Below, piece by piece: positions 1 to 11,119 of a DNA stretch of 64,000 nt; within the stretch, counting starts at the first letter, position 1; every line of letters begins with the position of its first letter. Source of the stretch: Diospyros lotus (Eukaryota; Streptophyta; Magnoliopsida; Ericales; Ebenaceae); NCBI RefSeq assembly GCF_014633365.1, contig NC_068348.1:17502311-17566310 (forward strand), in the 5' to 3' direction. The notes beneath the pieces were generated by a model. That model had not been told where the DNA came from. It did no database searches and worked only from the letters and a program-made list of their open reading frames with translations. The translations under genes and the position numbers were made by a program.

Positions 1-106
1 ATTGACAAAATAAGAAATCAAACAGATTCTATCGAGCTGAAGAAAGCGCCTGAAAGAGCAGAGCGAATCGTCGATCCCGATGTTTGGAAATCATTATGAT
101 TTGTCT

Positions 107-116
107 CTATTTATAG
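107..116 (-). promoter_or_regulatory. Possible TATA box of a gene leaving the window to the left
   Basis: The minus strand reads CTATAAATAG, a near-perfect plant TATA box, in DNA that is clearly GC-richer (about 1-210) than the AT-rich DNA to its right. A transcript starting about 30 bp downstream would begin near position 80 and run off the left edge. No ATG is seen on the minus strand between 80 and 1, so only 5' UTR would lie in the window. The gene itself cannot be identified. Confidence 0.35.
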
Positions 117-210
117 GAAAGGAGGAGTCCAATTCCCAGGTGTTGAAGAACGCGGTTTCCGTCTCCTTGCCAACTTGGTTTGGATTAGATGGCGGAAGAT
201 AATTAGTGCT

Positions 211-2244
211 TCCATTTATTTTTTAAATAAATGATAATTCGTATTTTTTTAAGATTAAAGATACATTTAGATTTTATTAAATCACATAACTAAAAATTAA
301 TATCCATTGTTTCTATTTATTCCCTCTCCAGTGAAAGAGATTTTTTAAAAAATTGATGAATATTATTTTATATATTTTAATTCAATTTTCTATTAATTTC
401 TCTTCTAATTATTAAAATAAAATTATGGTGTTAGAGAAAATAGTGTACTTAATTAGTTAGCCTTTTTAAACTTATACTTTTATATTTAATTGATTATAAA
501 TAGCATTAATCGTCACTTATATTAATGGCTAATCAGTCCTGAATATAGAAATTAAAAAACTTATTTACTTCTCTTATATTTGGCACTTCTTTTTTAAAAA
601 TTCATAATTATTGATGTGCTGGAAATCAAGTTTACTAAAAGCAAAGTTTATTCTAAGAAAAAAAAAGAGGTATACATTTCAAAACTTGAGAGATTGCCAC
701 GGTCGCCTTAAGGGAGGCCCCCAAAAAATTGCAAGGGCCGCCCACCCCAAAAGTTTTATTGCTTTAAGAGGTAAAATTTTTATACGATACAATTAAGTGT
801 TATTAGAACTTAAAAGTTAGAGAGGAGAGGGATGGGGCTCATTCATGTCTTGTCACTCACATTCTCCATTCCCTTCCATTTTTTTCCTTTTGATATTAAT
901 ATTTTCACCATCTTTCAAATGAATGAATTTCACAAATTTTTTGTTATAAATAAACTTAAAATAAACCAAACCGAATTCTCTATGAATAAGTAAAATTTGC
1001 AAATGAATCTTAAAGAGTTTAGACAATCAAATCTTATGGATAAAACTATCCCTCATGTTTTAATTTTATAAAAAGGGTAAATTCTTCTCCAAATACGTGA
1101 ATAACTTATAAAATATTATTAACTATTCATGTTATTGTAGTTTTAGCAAAAAGAAATTTTTTAAAATTAAGATTAATAAAATATTATTTAGGTTTAATTA
1201 CGTCACAAAAATGATTAAGTAATTTAGTTATATTGTCAATTCAAAAATATTTACTTTCTAAATTATAATACAAAATTTTAATTAGTAATTTTATAGATAA
1301 GAAAAAGAAAAATGAATTTTTAATAATTTTTATTATTTTTTAAAAGACTTCTAAACTAATTATCACCTAGGGCCCACCAACCCTTAAGACGAACTTAGAA
1401 ATTGTACAATATTCGAAATATTGCATAGTTTCAAAAAGAAGAAAATATAATCTCAAAGTTTAAGAGATTAAATACAGTCAATAACTCTAATAAAAGGAAA
1501 AGATAACCTAAAACTCAAGAGATTATTCAATTTCTAAAAAAATTGTTGATGATCTCGGAAATAAGACTAACAAGAAAAGTTTCTAGAGAGTAGAGGGTCT
1601 CCTTGAAACATCTCCATTTTTTGCGGGAAAATCCTAAGTAAAATGTGAACATGATAAATTTTGATATCTAAAAATCTTTCTAAGAATTTCGAAAAAAAAA
1701 ATAGGCATTATTCATAAAAGTCTTAATTTTAATTAGTTGATATGATAATACCAATGATGCTTATTATGAATTTTAAGTTTCTCTATAAATAGATAAACTC
1801 TCATTGCAAAAAAGATATGTCTCTAATGCTAGTTTTAATACTATTTACAAACTTTATGTAAATTCAAGTATCTAACTTGAATTTACATATTTATAAGGAT
1901 AAAAGTGTTTCTATAAGGATTATTCCACACCTTCTGATTATATTCTCTTTTACAGAATTCAGAATAGTCTGATTAAAATTTTTTTAATTATAAATCTATT
2001 ATTGTGTGATAGCGATAATAATATATAATTGAATATTATATATATATATATATATACATACATTGTTTTAGTGCATTATTTGTCATTTTGTACATATTTT
2101 ATAACTTTCTGTTGTTAATAGTTTGAGAAAATAAAAAAAATTTGAATGACACTTAAAAAATAAAAATATTATGTTCCCTAATATTTTGTATATTTTTAAT
2201 AAAGATTATACAATACAATATTTTTTAAATAAAATAATTTTAAA
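211..2244. other. AT-rich intergenic DNA
   Basis: No coding potential is visible. There is a (TA)n run around 2036-2056. Two short GC-richer patches, near 690-760 and 1367-1395, share a roughly inverted CTTAAGGG motif beside GGCCC and might be the ends of a degraded DNA transposon, but no target duplication was found. Confidence 0.5.
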
Positions 2245-2640
2245 AATTTAAAACAGGGAGGTAGGTGGCTCGTGTGGCAAGGCCCACTTGGCCCGTTGGT
2301 TGGGTCCAGAGTCCAGACCACTTAAGGATGCACCCACCGTACATGGTAGATGTGTCGGCCCGTCATCAATGATCAAACACTAGTGGGATCTCTATAGCAT
2401 ACAAATGGATTCTATCGGACCATCCATTTCTTACGCCGTGCCCATGCATTTGGGCAGCATCATCATCGTCGTCATCAAGCTTCCAGACGCATTTCCACAC
2501 TGCACTGTTACACTTGAAGCCACTCCCGAACGCAATTTACCAAACCTGATCCCCCTTCTTCACCCTGCCCTCAGTGCCGAACGTGAGTTTTTGAGATCCC
2601 GAGGCAAGATGTAAAAATGAGCTCCAAATTGTATAGTACA
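2245..2640. other. GC-richer unassigned segment
   Basis: A mixed-composition stretch between AT-rich blocks. A 69-codon plus-strand frame (2405-2614) has no recognisable domain. It could be promoter or UTR DNA of a lost gene, or the inside of a degraded transposon. Nothing more can be supported. Confidence 0.35.
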
Positions 2641-3410
2641 TTCAAATTTTATTTTTTTATGATAAAATATAAAAAATAATTAAATATTTATATCATAAAA
2701 ATAAAATTAAATTTTTTCTAAATTATCAATTAAAAACTATCATAAACAACGAAACGAAACGAAACAAAGGATACTACCATGAATGAAACGAAATGAAGGA
2801 GCAACTAATTGCTGAAAGTTTAAGCAGATCTGGAGTTAGAGCATCTAAGAAGTAGATCTGAAAGATTAAATCTGATGACCCAATCGGCAATTGAGAGGCA
2901 GCGAGCCACCAGCCACAACCCACAATGGCGAGCGATAGAGGGCGATGGCTAGCCATCGACCGAGCAGAGAGCGCAAGGCGATGCTTGCTAAGCGAGCGCC
3001 CGAGCAGCGGGCCACTGGCCACGAGGGCGAGGCAAGTCGGTGAGGACGAACGATCACCGATTGAGCAGTGAGAGGCGAGAAAGCGAGGGTGAGGGTGATG
3101 GCGAAGGGCGAGGAGTAGCAAGAGGAGAGAGAGGTAGCAAGCTACTGGTGACGGAGCTACTGGCGACGACGAGGTGTGACGGAGCCAGAGAGGTAGGGCT
3201 AGGGCAGGGAGTGAAAGAGAGAGGGAAAAGGGTCACGAGAAAAGGGTGGGCCAGTGAAAAATGCATGGGGCCCTAAGTTATGAAATTTTCATGGGCCCCT
3301 AAGTTATGAAATTTGCATGGGCCACTTTTAATTTATGAGCCCCTAAATTGTGAAATTTCCATGGGCCTTGAGGCAGCCGCCTCATGGGCCTCATGGAAGG
3401 TCCGGCCCTA
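2641..3410. mobile_element. Probable right part of a non-autonomous hAT-like element
   Basis: The right edge (about 3395-3410) reads inward on the minus strand as TAGGGCCGGACC, close to the end of the hAT-like element at 42529-43763. It abuts the last codons of the KCS pseudogene and truncates them. Inside are low-complexity purine-rich sequence (about 2850-3250), whose open frames on both strands look like compositional artefacts, and three imperfect ~31-bp repeats. The left terminus was not found. Confidence 0.35.
3268..3366. repeat. Three imperfect ~31-bp tandem repeats
   Basis: The unit contains CCCTAAGTTATGAAATTT followed by CATGGG and recurs three times with a few changes. It sits just inside the presumed terminal region of the hAT-like element, so it is probably subterminal element DNA. 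Confidence 0.6.
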
Positions 3411-3715
3411 CTTGCCCTTCGCCTCTAGGTAGCACAGCTCACACCACACCGACAAAGACGAACTGTTCCCAAATCTGTACAACATCATCCTCGACGTTTC
3501 CATGTCTTCCTTGCGCAGCCTAAGGCTGCTCTCCATCGCCTCGATCATAGCCTTTTCGCTCGCATGAATGCAGAAATGGGCAAAAGCCTTCTTGAAGTCC
3601 GGCACATAGAGTTCCCTACACATCAATAGAGACCATCCATACTTGAGCTACTCGGAGTAGGGCAACACCAAGGGGCCTAATCTTAATATCTTCTTCCTCA
3701 AAGCATGGCCAGCGG

Positions 3716-4061
3716 TGATACAATCATTATGGCTACAAGCAGAAGAAGGCTGGGATTTTCTTCTACTGGTTGTTGGTTAGTTGACTTAGTCAAAACAAAT
3801 TATAGGCATGGGGCTACGTGGGTTTGATTTCTATCTGTTTATTCTGTTAAATAATATTAGTTGGTTTGTTATTAGTGTTTCCCTATTTTGTAACTTAGTG
3901 AATTTATTTTAGTCTATTTAATAGGTCTTTGATTTGTATTAACCATTATAAAGAATTAAGAAAATCAAATCTCTCGTGAATCTTCCCTCTACAGTTTTTT
4001 TTTTTCTCTTTTCTTCATTACAATTTAATAGGTTTCCTTCCCTTAAATTCTATCTCTATCA
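3716..4061 (+). repeat. 5' LTR of the gypsy element (346 bp)
   Basis: Starts TGATACAATC and ends CTATCTCTATCA. It is directly followed by TTTGGTATCAGAGG at 4062-4075, which contains the tRNA-iMet type primer-binding site TGGTATCAGAGG. It is clearly homologous over its whole length to the two halves of LTR2. Confidence 0.85.
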
Positions 4062-4089
4062 TTTGGTATCAGAGGCAGGTTAGGCTCGT

Positions 4090-5060
4090 CATGGCGATTT
4101 GAAATCAAACCAACATTGAGTTTCGAAACAAAGTACAAGAGATATTGGGATAGCATGAATCCAGCCTTGATGAGGTGCAATCAACACTACAAACCATCTT
4201 GGCCAAACTCCAGAATTTAGAAATAGTCCATGAAACTCACACAACCAATCCCAATGTCAACCCTTTTGTTCAAACTAAGACCTCTCATCCATTCAACCAC
4301 GTCTCCTCTAGCCACCCACGACCTCCTGCTCATTCAAATAACAACCATTTGAAACTTAACTTTTTGAAATTTGATGGAGAAAACCCTTTGGGTTGGATCT
4401 ACAAATCAGAACAGTATTTTGAGTTTAAGAAAGTTGCCTAGGAGTATTGAGTTCAGTTCACCTCTTTCCACTTAAAAGGCATAACCTCCAATGGCATTGG
4501 TGGCTTGCCAAGTTTAAGGGGCCAATGACATGGGCAGAATTCACTAAAGTCATATTGCTCCGTTTTGGTCCTACTGATCACAAAGACCCATCTAAAGCCC
4601 TTACCTGACTTAAACAAAATACTACAGTTTCAGCCTATCAAGACGAGTTTGAAAAATTGTCTCATCAGATAGATGATTTACCTGAAAAATTCCTTATCAG
4701 TTGCTTTGTTGCAGGTTTGAAAGATGATGTTAGATTGGATGTAAAAATCAAACAACCCCGCTCACTAACCGACGCTATTGAAGTGGCCCAACTAGTTGAA
4801 GAATGCTACGGCTTGCAAATAAAAGAGAATAGTTCCTTCCACACTCCACCTAAGTTAGGGAACAACAACACAATAGGAATTTTGGGTTCCCCACCTGCAA
4901 TTAAGACTAGCACCGACGCCATTAACAATGCAAGTTCCTTCAAAGGAATTACAAGCCAAGAAGCCCGGGAGCGTAGGGAAAAAGGCCAATGCTATTTCTG
5001 TGGTGAGAAATTTCTTCCCAGACATCGATGTCAACGACCTCAACTACTCATGCTTGAAGA
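4090..5060 (+). pseudogene. Ty3/gypsy gag remnant
   Basis: A capsid-like region reads NFLKFDGENPLGWIYKSEQYF around codons near 4350-4430. It continues after frameshifts and stops into SHQIDDLPEKFLISCFVAGL (from 4657), and ends with the zinc knuckle CYFCGEKFLPRHRC (about 4990-5030). The FDG..P..W and FV.GLK motifs are typical of Ty3/gypsy gag with a CX2C knuckle. The initiating ATG at 4091 is followed three codons later by TGA, and further stops occur near 4150, 4440 and 4600. This copy cannot make Gag. Confidence 0.75.
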
Positions 5061-5108
5061 CATACCCAACTTCATCCTTGCTGACAAGGATAATCTAAGT
5101 GGGGGGGA

Positions 5109-6962
5109 TGATACAATCATTATGGCTGCACACAGAAGAAGGTTAGATTTTCTTCTGTTGGTTGTTGGTTAATTGACTTAGTCAAAATAAATTATAGGCA
5201 TGGGGCTACGTGGGTTTGATTTCAGTTTGTTTATTATGTTAGATAATATTAGTTGGTTTGTTGTTAGTGTTTTCCTATTTTGTAGCTTAGTGTATGTTGG
5301 TCCCTTGACACATAATGGCCACTCAAGAGGGGGGTGAATTGAGTGATTAAAAACTTATTCAACCGAATTCTTCCATTTTAAAAACTCTTGAGTTTTTCTT
5401 ATACAAGAAAAATACTTATTATAAATATATATATGTTGTTTGAGAGTGATAGCAATATAGATACACAAACAGCCATAATATTAACACAGGATATATAGTG
5501 GTTCGATGTCTCCACCACCTACTCCACTCTCTCAAGGTCAACCCGATAGTTGAGGTTCCACTAAAACCATAACACTAGATTTCCACACAAGATCACCTAG
5601 TAAACTTGTACACCCCAAGGTTTTTCTTTTAGCTCACCCCGAAAACTAATACAACATAATAATACACCTAGTTACTTGGGCTCTAGGATGTCACTCAAAA
5701 TCTACACATTAATACAAATAAACAATCCTATATCCAACAAACTTGGACTAATATGGATATGAATATAATGAAAATATACAAGGCAAATGAATAAATATAA
5801 TGATACAATTTTTACCACACTTGGAGAGAATATCTCCTTTGCCTTGGGTTTTAAAGATTCGACTTTAAGCTTGAGCCTTGGATTGCTTGAAATGGATGCT
5901 TGAGAGTTTGGGTGTGCTTTAGAATGATGGATCTTGATAGAGCATTAGCCTTATCTAAAAATCCCTTCTTGATATTTATAATGGAGCTTCCAACGGATTT
6001 ATAACGGCTAGAAAAATCCGATCGTTGGAGTCCGGGAGTCAACTTCTCTAAAACAGGAGTCGACTTCCATTTTAAGTGGGAGTTAACTCTAATTATACAA
6101 GAGTCGACTCCTCAAAAAACACCAATGCTGCCAAGTCAACTCTGCATCAACTGCTCTCGATTGGGTTGACTCTAACTTTGTAAGAGTCGACTTCTGAGGC
6201 CAGATTTTACAGAAAGTAGATTTTATAAAAATAGCAATTGTTTGAAGATATAATCCATATAGCATATATACATTACAAGATTTTACATTTCTTTAGTTTA
6301 AATAAATGTTCTCATTTTCTTTAATTTATATTTTACCTTTTATTCACTTTAATACATAAATGTAAATAATTGAGTATCCCCCATTTGGATTCAATAAAAT
6401 ATCTAAAAAATTAAAATACAAAACAATAAGACAGTAAAATTTTGGTTTTAGAATAAATTCAAGATTTTGCGATTTTACCACTTCCAAAATACATACTTTC
6501 TATTTCTTGAAAAATTCATTCAAAATTATTTTAACAACAATGAATGTTAACTATCGAAATATTGGGAGATAATTTTTCAAAATAAAAATATTTTCTTATA
6601 TGTTCCCTTATAGTGCATTAATCTTCTAGACTTAGAGAAATAACATTTCTTGATTCATTTCGATACACAAAATACTATAATACTTAAGACATATAAAAAA
6701 TTCATTAGGGGTTTTAAATATACTAAAAATAGTTTTACTAAAATTATGTTTTATCAAACATCAAAATACACAATAGGTTGATTAGAGCAATTTGGTTCAA
6801 CAGTAGATTTGTTTTAGTCAATTTAATAGGTCTTTGAATTGTATTAACCATTATGAAGAATTAAGAAAATCAAATCTCTCGTAAATCTTCCTCTACAGTT
6901 TTTCTCCTCCATTCTTCACTACAATTTAGCAGGTTTCCTTCCCCTAAATTCTATCTCTATCA
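5109..6962 (+). repeat. 3' LTR of the gypsy element, interrupted
   Basis: The two halves, 5109-5294 and 6803-6962, together match the 5' LTR. The right half ends CTATCTCTATCA like LTR1. The interruption is the copia solo LTR at 5295-6802. A run of nine G's followed by A at about 5100-5108 marks the polypurine tract. Confidence 0.8.
5295..6802 (-). mobile_element. Solo Ty1/copia LTR nested in the gypsy 3' LTR
   Basis: The insert starts TGTTGGTCCC and ends GGTTCAACA on the plus strand. Read on the minus strand its end carries the C-rich AATTCACCCCCCTCTTGAG motif common near the 3' end of many copia LTRs. Several GAGTCGACT-like words occur inside (about 6050-6190). Its borders are exact because the surrounding LTR2 can be compared with LTR1. 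Only GTA is shared directly at both sides, so the 5-bp target duplication has decayed or the ends have eroded. Confidence 0.65.
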
Positions 6963-7077
6963 GGCGGCTCCAAGTAAATCCCTCGATAGCGAGACATTAA
7001 CTCGCTTGGATTCATCGGGTTCTTGGACCACTGACTAGTAGGCTTGATTGTCAGACCCTAAGTGAGTCCGGACCAAG

Positions 7078-8424
7078 TGTTGGAGCTTGTATTTGGTGAT
7101 GTTTTGCCTCTGATATAATTTTGATGATGAAAAAAAATTGTATTTTGATGATGAAATAAAGTTAAGAGAGTTCAATGTTAAAGAATTTTATGATTCAAAT
7201 ATTCTTTTTCATGTTATCATTTAACTATTCAGTTTTTTCAAATGGATAGTCAATTATGTGTATATGCTTTGTCGACTATGCCTATGAATAGTTGACTGTG
7301 CACCTAAGTTCTGTCAACTATGTATGGCTTATGTCGACTATTATGCAGGGTCTGTCGACTATGAATTTACTTTTGTCGACTATGTATGTGTATGATATTT
7401 TAAATTTCATTTGTATTTTTGGATGTGTCGACTATGTGAAAGTGTTTGTCGACTATCAATAGATTTGGTTGGACATCTGTCCACTATGCCTTAGTTTTGT
7501 TTGAAAATATAGTCAACTAACCTATTTTGTCTGTCGACAGTTTGTTTCTCAGAAAGTTGTAATGGCTAGTTTTTCAACTCCAACGATCACAAAAACGGCT
7601 AGTTTTGGGCAAGGCTCTTGGAATACTTATATATACACATCAAGGATGATCAAGATAAGGATAATAGACCGAAACGACTTGATCTAAAGATTGCGAATCT
7701 TTTTTATTCAAGCTTACAGTGCTTGTGCTTTTATTGTTATATTTTTCTCTCCAAGGCTTCGTTCAATTATTGTCAATATATTCTTAAGCCTAATATTCAT
7801 TGTGAGAGAACTTGTAACTAAGAGTGTTTAACTCTTAGCTTCTCTCTTTCATTTCTATTGTTTTTATTTTCCTAACTTGTATAGCTAGAGAGCCCATTTG
7901 AGTGAGAGGTTTTGTAATTTTCCTAGTCGCGAACTAGAGGGCCTACTTGTGTAGCTAGAGGGCCTACTTATGTAAGTAGCAGGTTTTAGTGAATTAGTTT
8001 AAAATCCTTAATAGGAGCTAAGGTAGTGGATTATGCTTGGTTTAAGCCGAACCACTATAAATCATTTGTCATTTATCCTTCTTGCTTTACATTTGTTATT
8101 TTATATGTTCTATGTTTTAAATCACTAAAACCTCAATTGGGTCAAAAAGATTTCAAGTTCTATCAAGTTTGTAAATTACCCAATTCACCCCCCCTTTTGG
8201 GTGTGTGTCATAGTCCTCCCAGTCTAACAATTGGTATCAGAGTCTAACTCCATGTTTTAAGGTCTAACAACCTAAGAAGAGATCCATGGTTCTTAAGGAA
8301 GGCTATCCTACAAATGTGGCACTGTACTTTGATGGCTCATTTTATGATTTTTAGAGAAAAATGATTTGTATTTACTTGCAATCCATTTATTTTAATTTGT
8401 GGTATATTATAAAAAAATGATTTG
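7078..8424 (+). mobile_element. Truncated Ty1/copia element: 5' LTR, primer site and start of gag
   Basis: The LTR spans 7078-8229 (1152 bp, TGTTGGAGC...GTCTAACA). It is followed at 8232-8242 by TGGTATCAGAG, complementary to initiator tRNA-Met. A gag start at 8286 reads MVLKEGYP...YFDGSFYDF, then TAG. All recognisable copia sequence stops near 8424, where Tat-element DNA begins, so the remainder was lost. The LTR contains about ten copies of a TGTCGACTATG-like word (7265-7540). Its left edge truncates the KCS pseudogene. Confidence 0.75.
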
Positions 8425-10466
8425 TTTCAAAATCGTCCAACTATCTCCCTTCGGATGGAGGTACTTGATGGGTTTTATCGTCATCTACCACTTTGCTCGA
8501 GTAGAGCCTACGGGCGAGCTTTTCGATTATTTCTTTACTACCAACTGTGACCCGGGGGGTTGGATGTCTATCTCACCAAGGATTGTGAAGGAAAGTAGAC
8601 TCTTCACGTCCAAGAAGCTTTCTGATCCTGAGATCAGGGCCACGTCGCTTATGTACTTCGAGGGGTCTAAAGATTCAGATGACTAGAAGGAATGCTTCGT
8701 CTTCATCCGCCCCAAAATGTTCAGCTCCTCGTGAGAGATTTGGTCCGTGAGCAACGGGTGGACTTTGGATACCAAGCACAAACGCCCGAGTGTCAAGGCA
8801 ATAAAAGCGTTGGCTAGTAGGATCATGGCCCCCGGCCGGGACAGGAAAGAGAAATGGCTTTCCAATCCAATTCTTAGCCAAGCGAGCCTAGATGGTGAAA
8901 ACTGTAAGCATTAGCCTTTGCCTTTCTTCCTTACTTCTTCATTCCTTTCATTTTTACCAGACATTGATTTTCCTTATTCTTCTTGCACAGTTGAAAATCT
9001 CTGGGAGATAACTTATTCCCCTATCATCGAGGGGATGATCTTGGACTTCCCCAAAATCAAAGGACCTTTTGCCTTAGCCAAAACAAAGAAGGGAGATGAG
9101 AAGGCTCCAAGACCTCTCAAGGTAGAGGGCTCCCTACTTCGTCCGAGAAGGCTCCAAAGGCCTCTCAGAGTAAAGGACTTTCCGCCCCTTCCCACTTGAA
9201 GAAAATGATTGTGGAAAACCCTAGGACTTTTTAGGAGACCCTAATGGGCAAGACCGAGGCTCGCCCAAGGAGTCCTTCCTCAGGATCCTGAGCCCCAAAG
9301 AATAAGAAGGACTCCCAACCTTCCCATCAATCAGGCAACGACACCTGCATCCTTGCAAGACCCGTCCGAATGTGATGATGAAACTATCGCCTAGGTGCTT
9401 AAGGTGGCTAGGGCGGAGGCTCAAGGAAGTTAGTTGCTTGTAGGTATGGAGTCAACCATAACGCATCCCAGCATTCCTATCCCTTTTTGTTTTTAAGCGA
9501 ATATTAACGTCCCTATCTCCGGAGGGGCACCTAGGGTTAACAGAGAGAGCTTCATTAGAGGAAGCTTATGTGCTTTCTACTAAGGAGATTTTGGCCCAAA
9601 AGGCGAAGCGACGAAGGGTTGAGACTACCCCCTCTCCTTATTCGGCTGAGGTAACCTCAATTCCTGAAGCTACTGAGGCCCCTATTAAGACCCTGGCTAT
9701 TACCAATGTTTCGCCCGCTGCGGGTGAACCAGATTACTACGTCGAGATTCTAAGGGTAACCTTTACCGCTTGGTTTTTCCCTCAAGTTCTCTTCATATGA
9801 ACAAGCCTTGACCTTTATTTTGATTTTATTTTTCAGAGCCTTTCGGCCTTTCAAGATTCAGTTGCCCGACAAGAATCAGAATTCCAGGCCCAAATCGCTT
9901 CCTTGTAATCTGAAGTTGAGAGCTTCGAGGGCTTGAGGCCCTCTCTTCCAAGCTAACGAATCTCGAGCACATAATGCATATCCTTAACAAGTCAGTTGAG
10001 TTGGCGCAGAAGGAAGCAAAGCTTGCCAACGAAGTCGAGGCTCGAGCGCGAGGATCTGGAGCTAGCGTAGAAGAGTATGCTAAAGGCTCATCAGGCCAAC
10101 TTCAGACTTGGGGAAGACTTGGATACTACGAACGGCGTGAATGACCTACTTAGAGAGAACGCAAAGAAGCTCAGCTTAGAGTTGAAAAAGGCCAAAAAGG
10201 GCCACGTATAAGCCATGGAGTCCTACTCTCGGTGCAAAGAAGACCTCCGAATAGCTAATACCAAGCTTCAATTCGCCCTTAAGGATGCTCGCGTGGCCTT
10301 CCAAAATGGTCGTGAGGATTTTTGAAGCTCCGAGGCTTATGCTGCGGAGTTAGAAGGTGTCATTCGGGGTGGATTCAAGCATATGAAGAAACTTACGAAA
10401 GAGCGCTTCCTGAACCTGGATGTGGACTCCATCGCCTTTGATATCTCAGGAGCTTCTTTAGAATAG
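8425..10466 (+). pseudogene. Antisense extra ORF of the Tat element ('putative gypsy type transposon' family)
   Basis: This plus-strand gene lies tail-to-tail with pol. Its N-terminal part contains PFGWRYLMGFIVIYHF and then EPTGELFDYFF, resembling the plant family Pfam calls Transposase_28 (putative gypsy type transposon). The function of that family is unknown to me. Two introns look likely: 8902-8991 (GTAAGC...TTGCACAG) and about 9756-9836 (GTAACC...TTTTTCAG). The C-terminal part (about 9840-10466) is charged and heptad-like, probably coiled coil, ending GASLE and a stop at 10464-10466. AATAAAA at about 10493 could be its poly(A) signal. Internal stops (for example TAG after SKDSDD, and later TAA and TGA codons) make this copy non-functional. 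The 5' end is lost at the copia junction. Confidence 0.6.
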
Positions 10467-10679
10467 ATGCCTTTGTATTTGAACTCAATATTTCAATAAA
10501 ATTTTAACCTCTTAATTTTGCATCTTCTTTTTCTTTGCTTGCTTATTTTCCCAAGAACTTTCAAGATTTCTGCCTTTTCTCCCTGAAGATTGAACATTAT
10601 CCGCATTAGTTAATCACTCTTATTAAGAGAAACTGTAACTCTTCGAAGGAGATCGTAACTGGGAGGGGGATACATCTAA

Positions 10680-10960
10680 CCATTTCCACACTTAGAGGAT
10701 TTCCTTTTGCCCCTTCTTAGGGATAAGGTCTTTGGGGATCAGATTTGATCATTTCCCCATTTTTTCTTCTTTTTTTCTTTCGGAGGTTTGGGGCCCCCCG
10801 AGGATAACATCTGATCATTTGGTTTCCTTTACTATCGAGGGTTCAGGGCCTCTCAAGGATCACATCTGATCCTTTTTCTTTTAATCGAGGGTTCTAGGCC
10901 CCCGAGGATCATATCCGATCCGCTTTATTTACTCAAGGTTTTAATCCCTCGAGGTTAATC
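10680..10960. repeat. Imperfect tandem repeats between the extra ORF and pol
   Basis: Four decayed ~60-70-bp units contain CGAGGATCACATCTGATC-like words preceded by GAGGGTTC.GGGCC. They sit in the non-coding gap between the converging extra ORF and integrase, a region known in Tat/Ogre elements to accumulate tandem repeats. Confidence 0.55.
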
Positions 10961-11119
10961 TTATTTTTGGTTAGGGTGGTCCCCTAGGATCTTTTATTGT
11001 GAGGGGCTTCAACTGTTGGTAAAAAATAAATTTATTTCAGAAGTCATAATCAATAAAGAACATTATTGATAAAATTTTCTCAAATTTTGCACATTCCAAG
11101 TATTTTTAACAGGTACACC

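Larger units (their letters stand above)
3716..6962 (+). mobile_element. Non-autonomous Ty3/gypsy element inserted in the KCS pseudogene
   Basis: Two LTRs begin TGATACAATCATTATGG and end CTATCTCTATCA. Between them are a primer-binding site, a gag remnant and a G-rich polypurine tract just before LTR2. Flanks AGCGG (3711-3715) and GGCGG (6963-6967) match at 4 of 5 bases and fall at the KCS break, so they are the likely target duplication. Protease, RT and integrase are absent: the internal region is only about 1 kb. LTR2 is itself interrupted by a copia solo LTR. Confidence 0.8.
3408..7077 (-). pseudogene. 3-ketoacyl-CoA synthase (fatty acid elongase) C-terminal pseudogene, split by a retroelement
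   Basis: KCS enzymes condense malonyl-CoA with long-chain acyl-CoA in the ER to begin very-long-chain fatty acid elongation. Two blocks on the minus strand join into one KCS C-terminus. 7077-6963 encodes a stretch with LVRTHLGSDNQAY and SLSRDLLGAA; 3715-3408 encodes GHALRKKI, LGPLVLP, then VPDFKKAFAHFCIHA and YRFGNSSS...EAKGK. The family catalytic His (HFCIHA) and Asn (RFGN) are still present. The reading is broken by an in-frame TAG after QAY, a TAG near 3650, and a stop right after EAKGK where a hAT-like element begins. The gap between blocks is exactly the gypsy element at 3716-6962. The upstream end is cut by a copia LTR at 7078, and the N-terminal half is not in the window. Family assignment is firm; paralogue unknown. 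Confidence 0.8.

Noticed and set aside
611..796. Plus-strand 61-codon frame
   Set aside because: No domain; composition follows the surrounding AT-rich DNA and a GGCCC-rich patch that looks like transposon end material.
2774..3276. Overlapping open frames on both strands
   Set aside because: Purine-rich low-complexity DNA next to a hAT-like end opens several frames at once; no recognisable protein.
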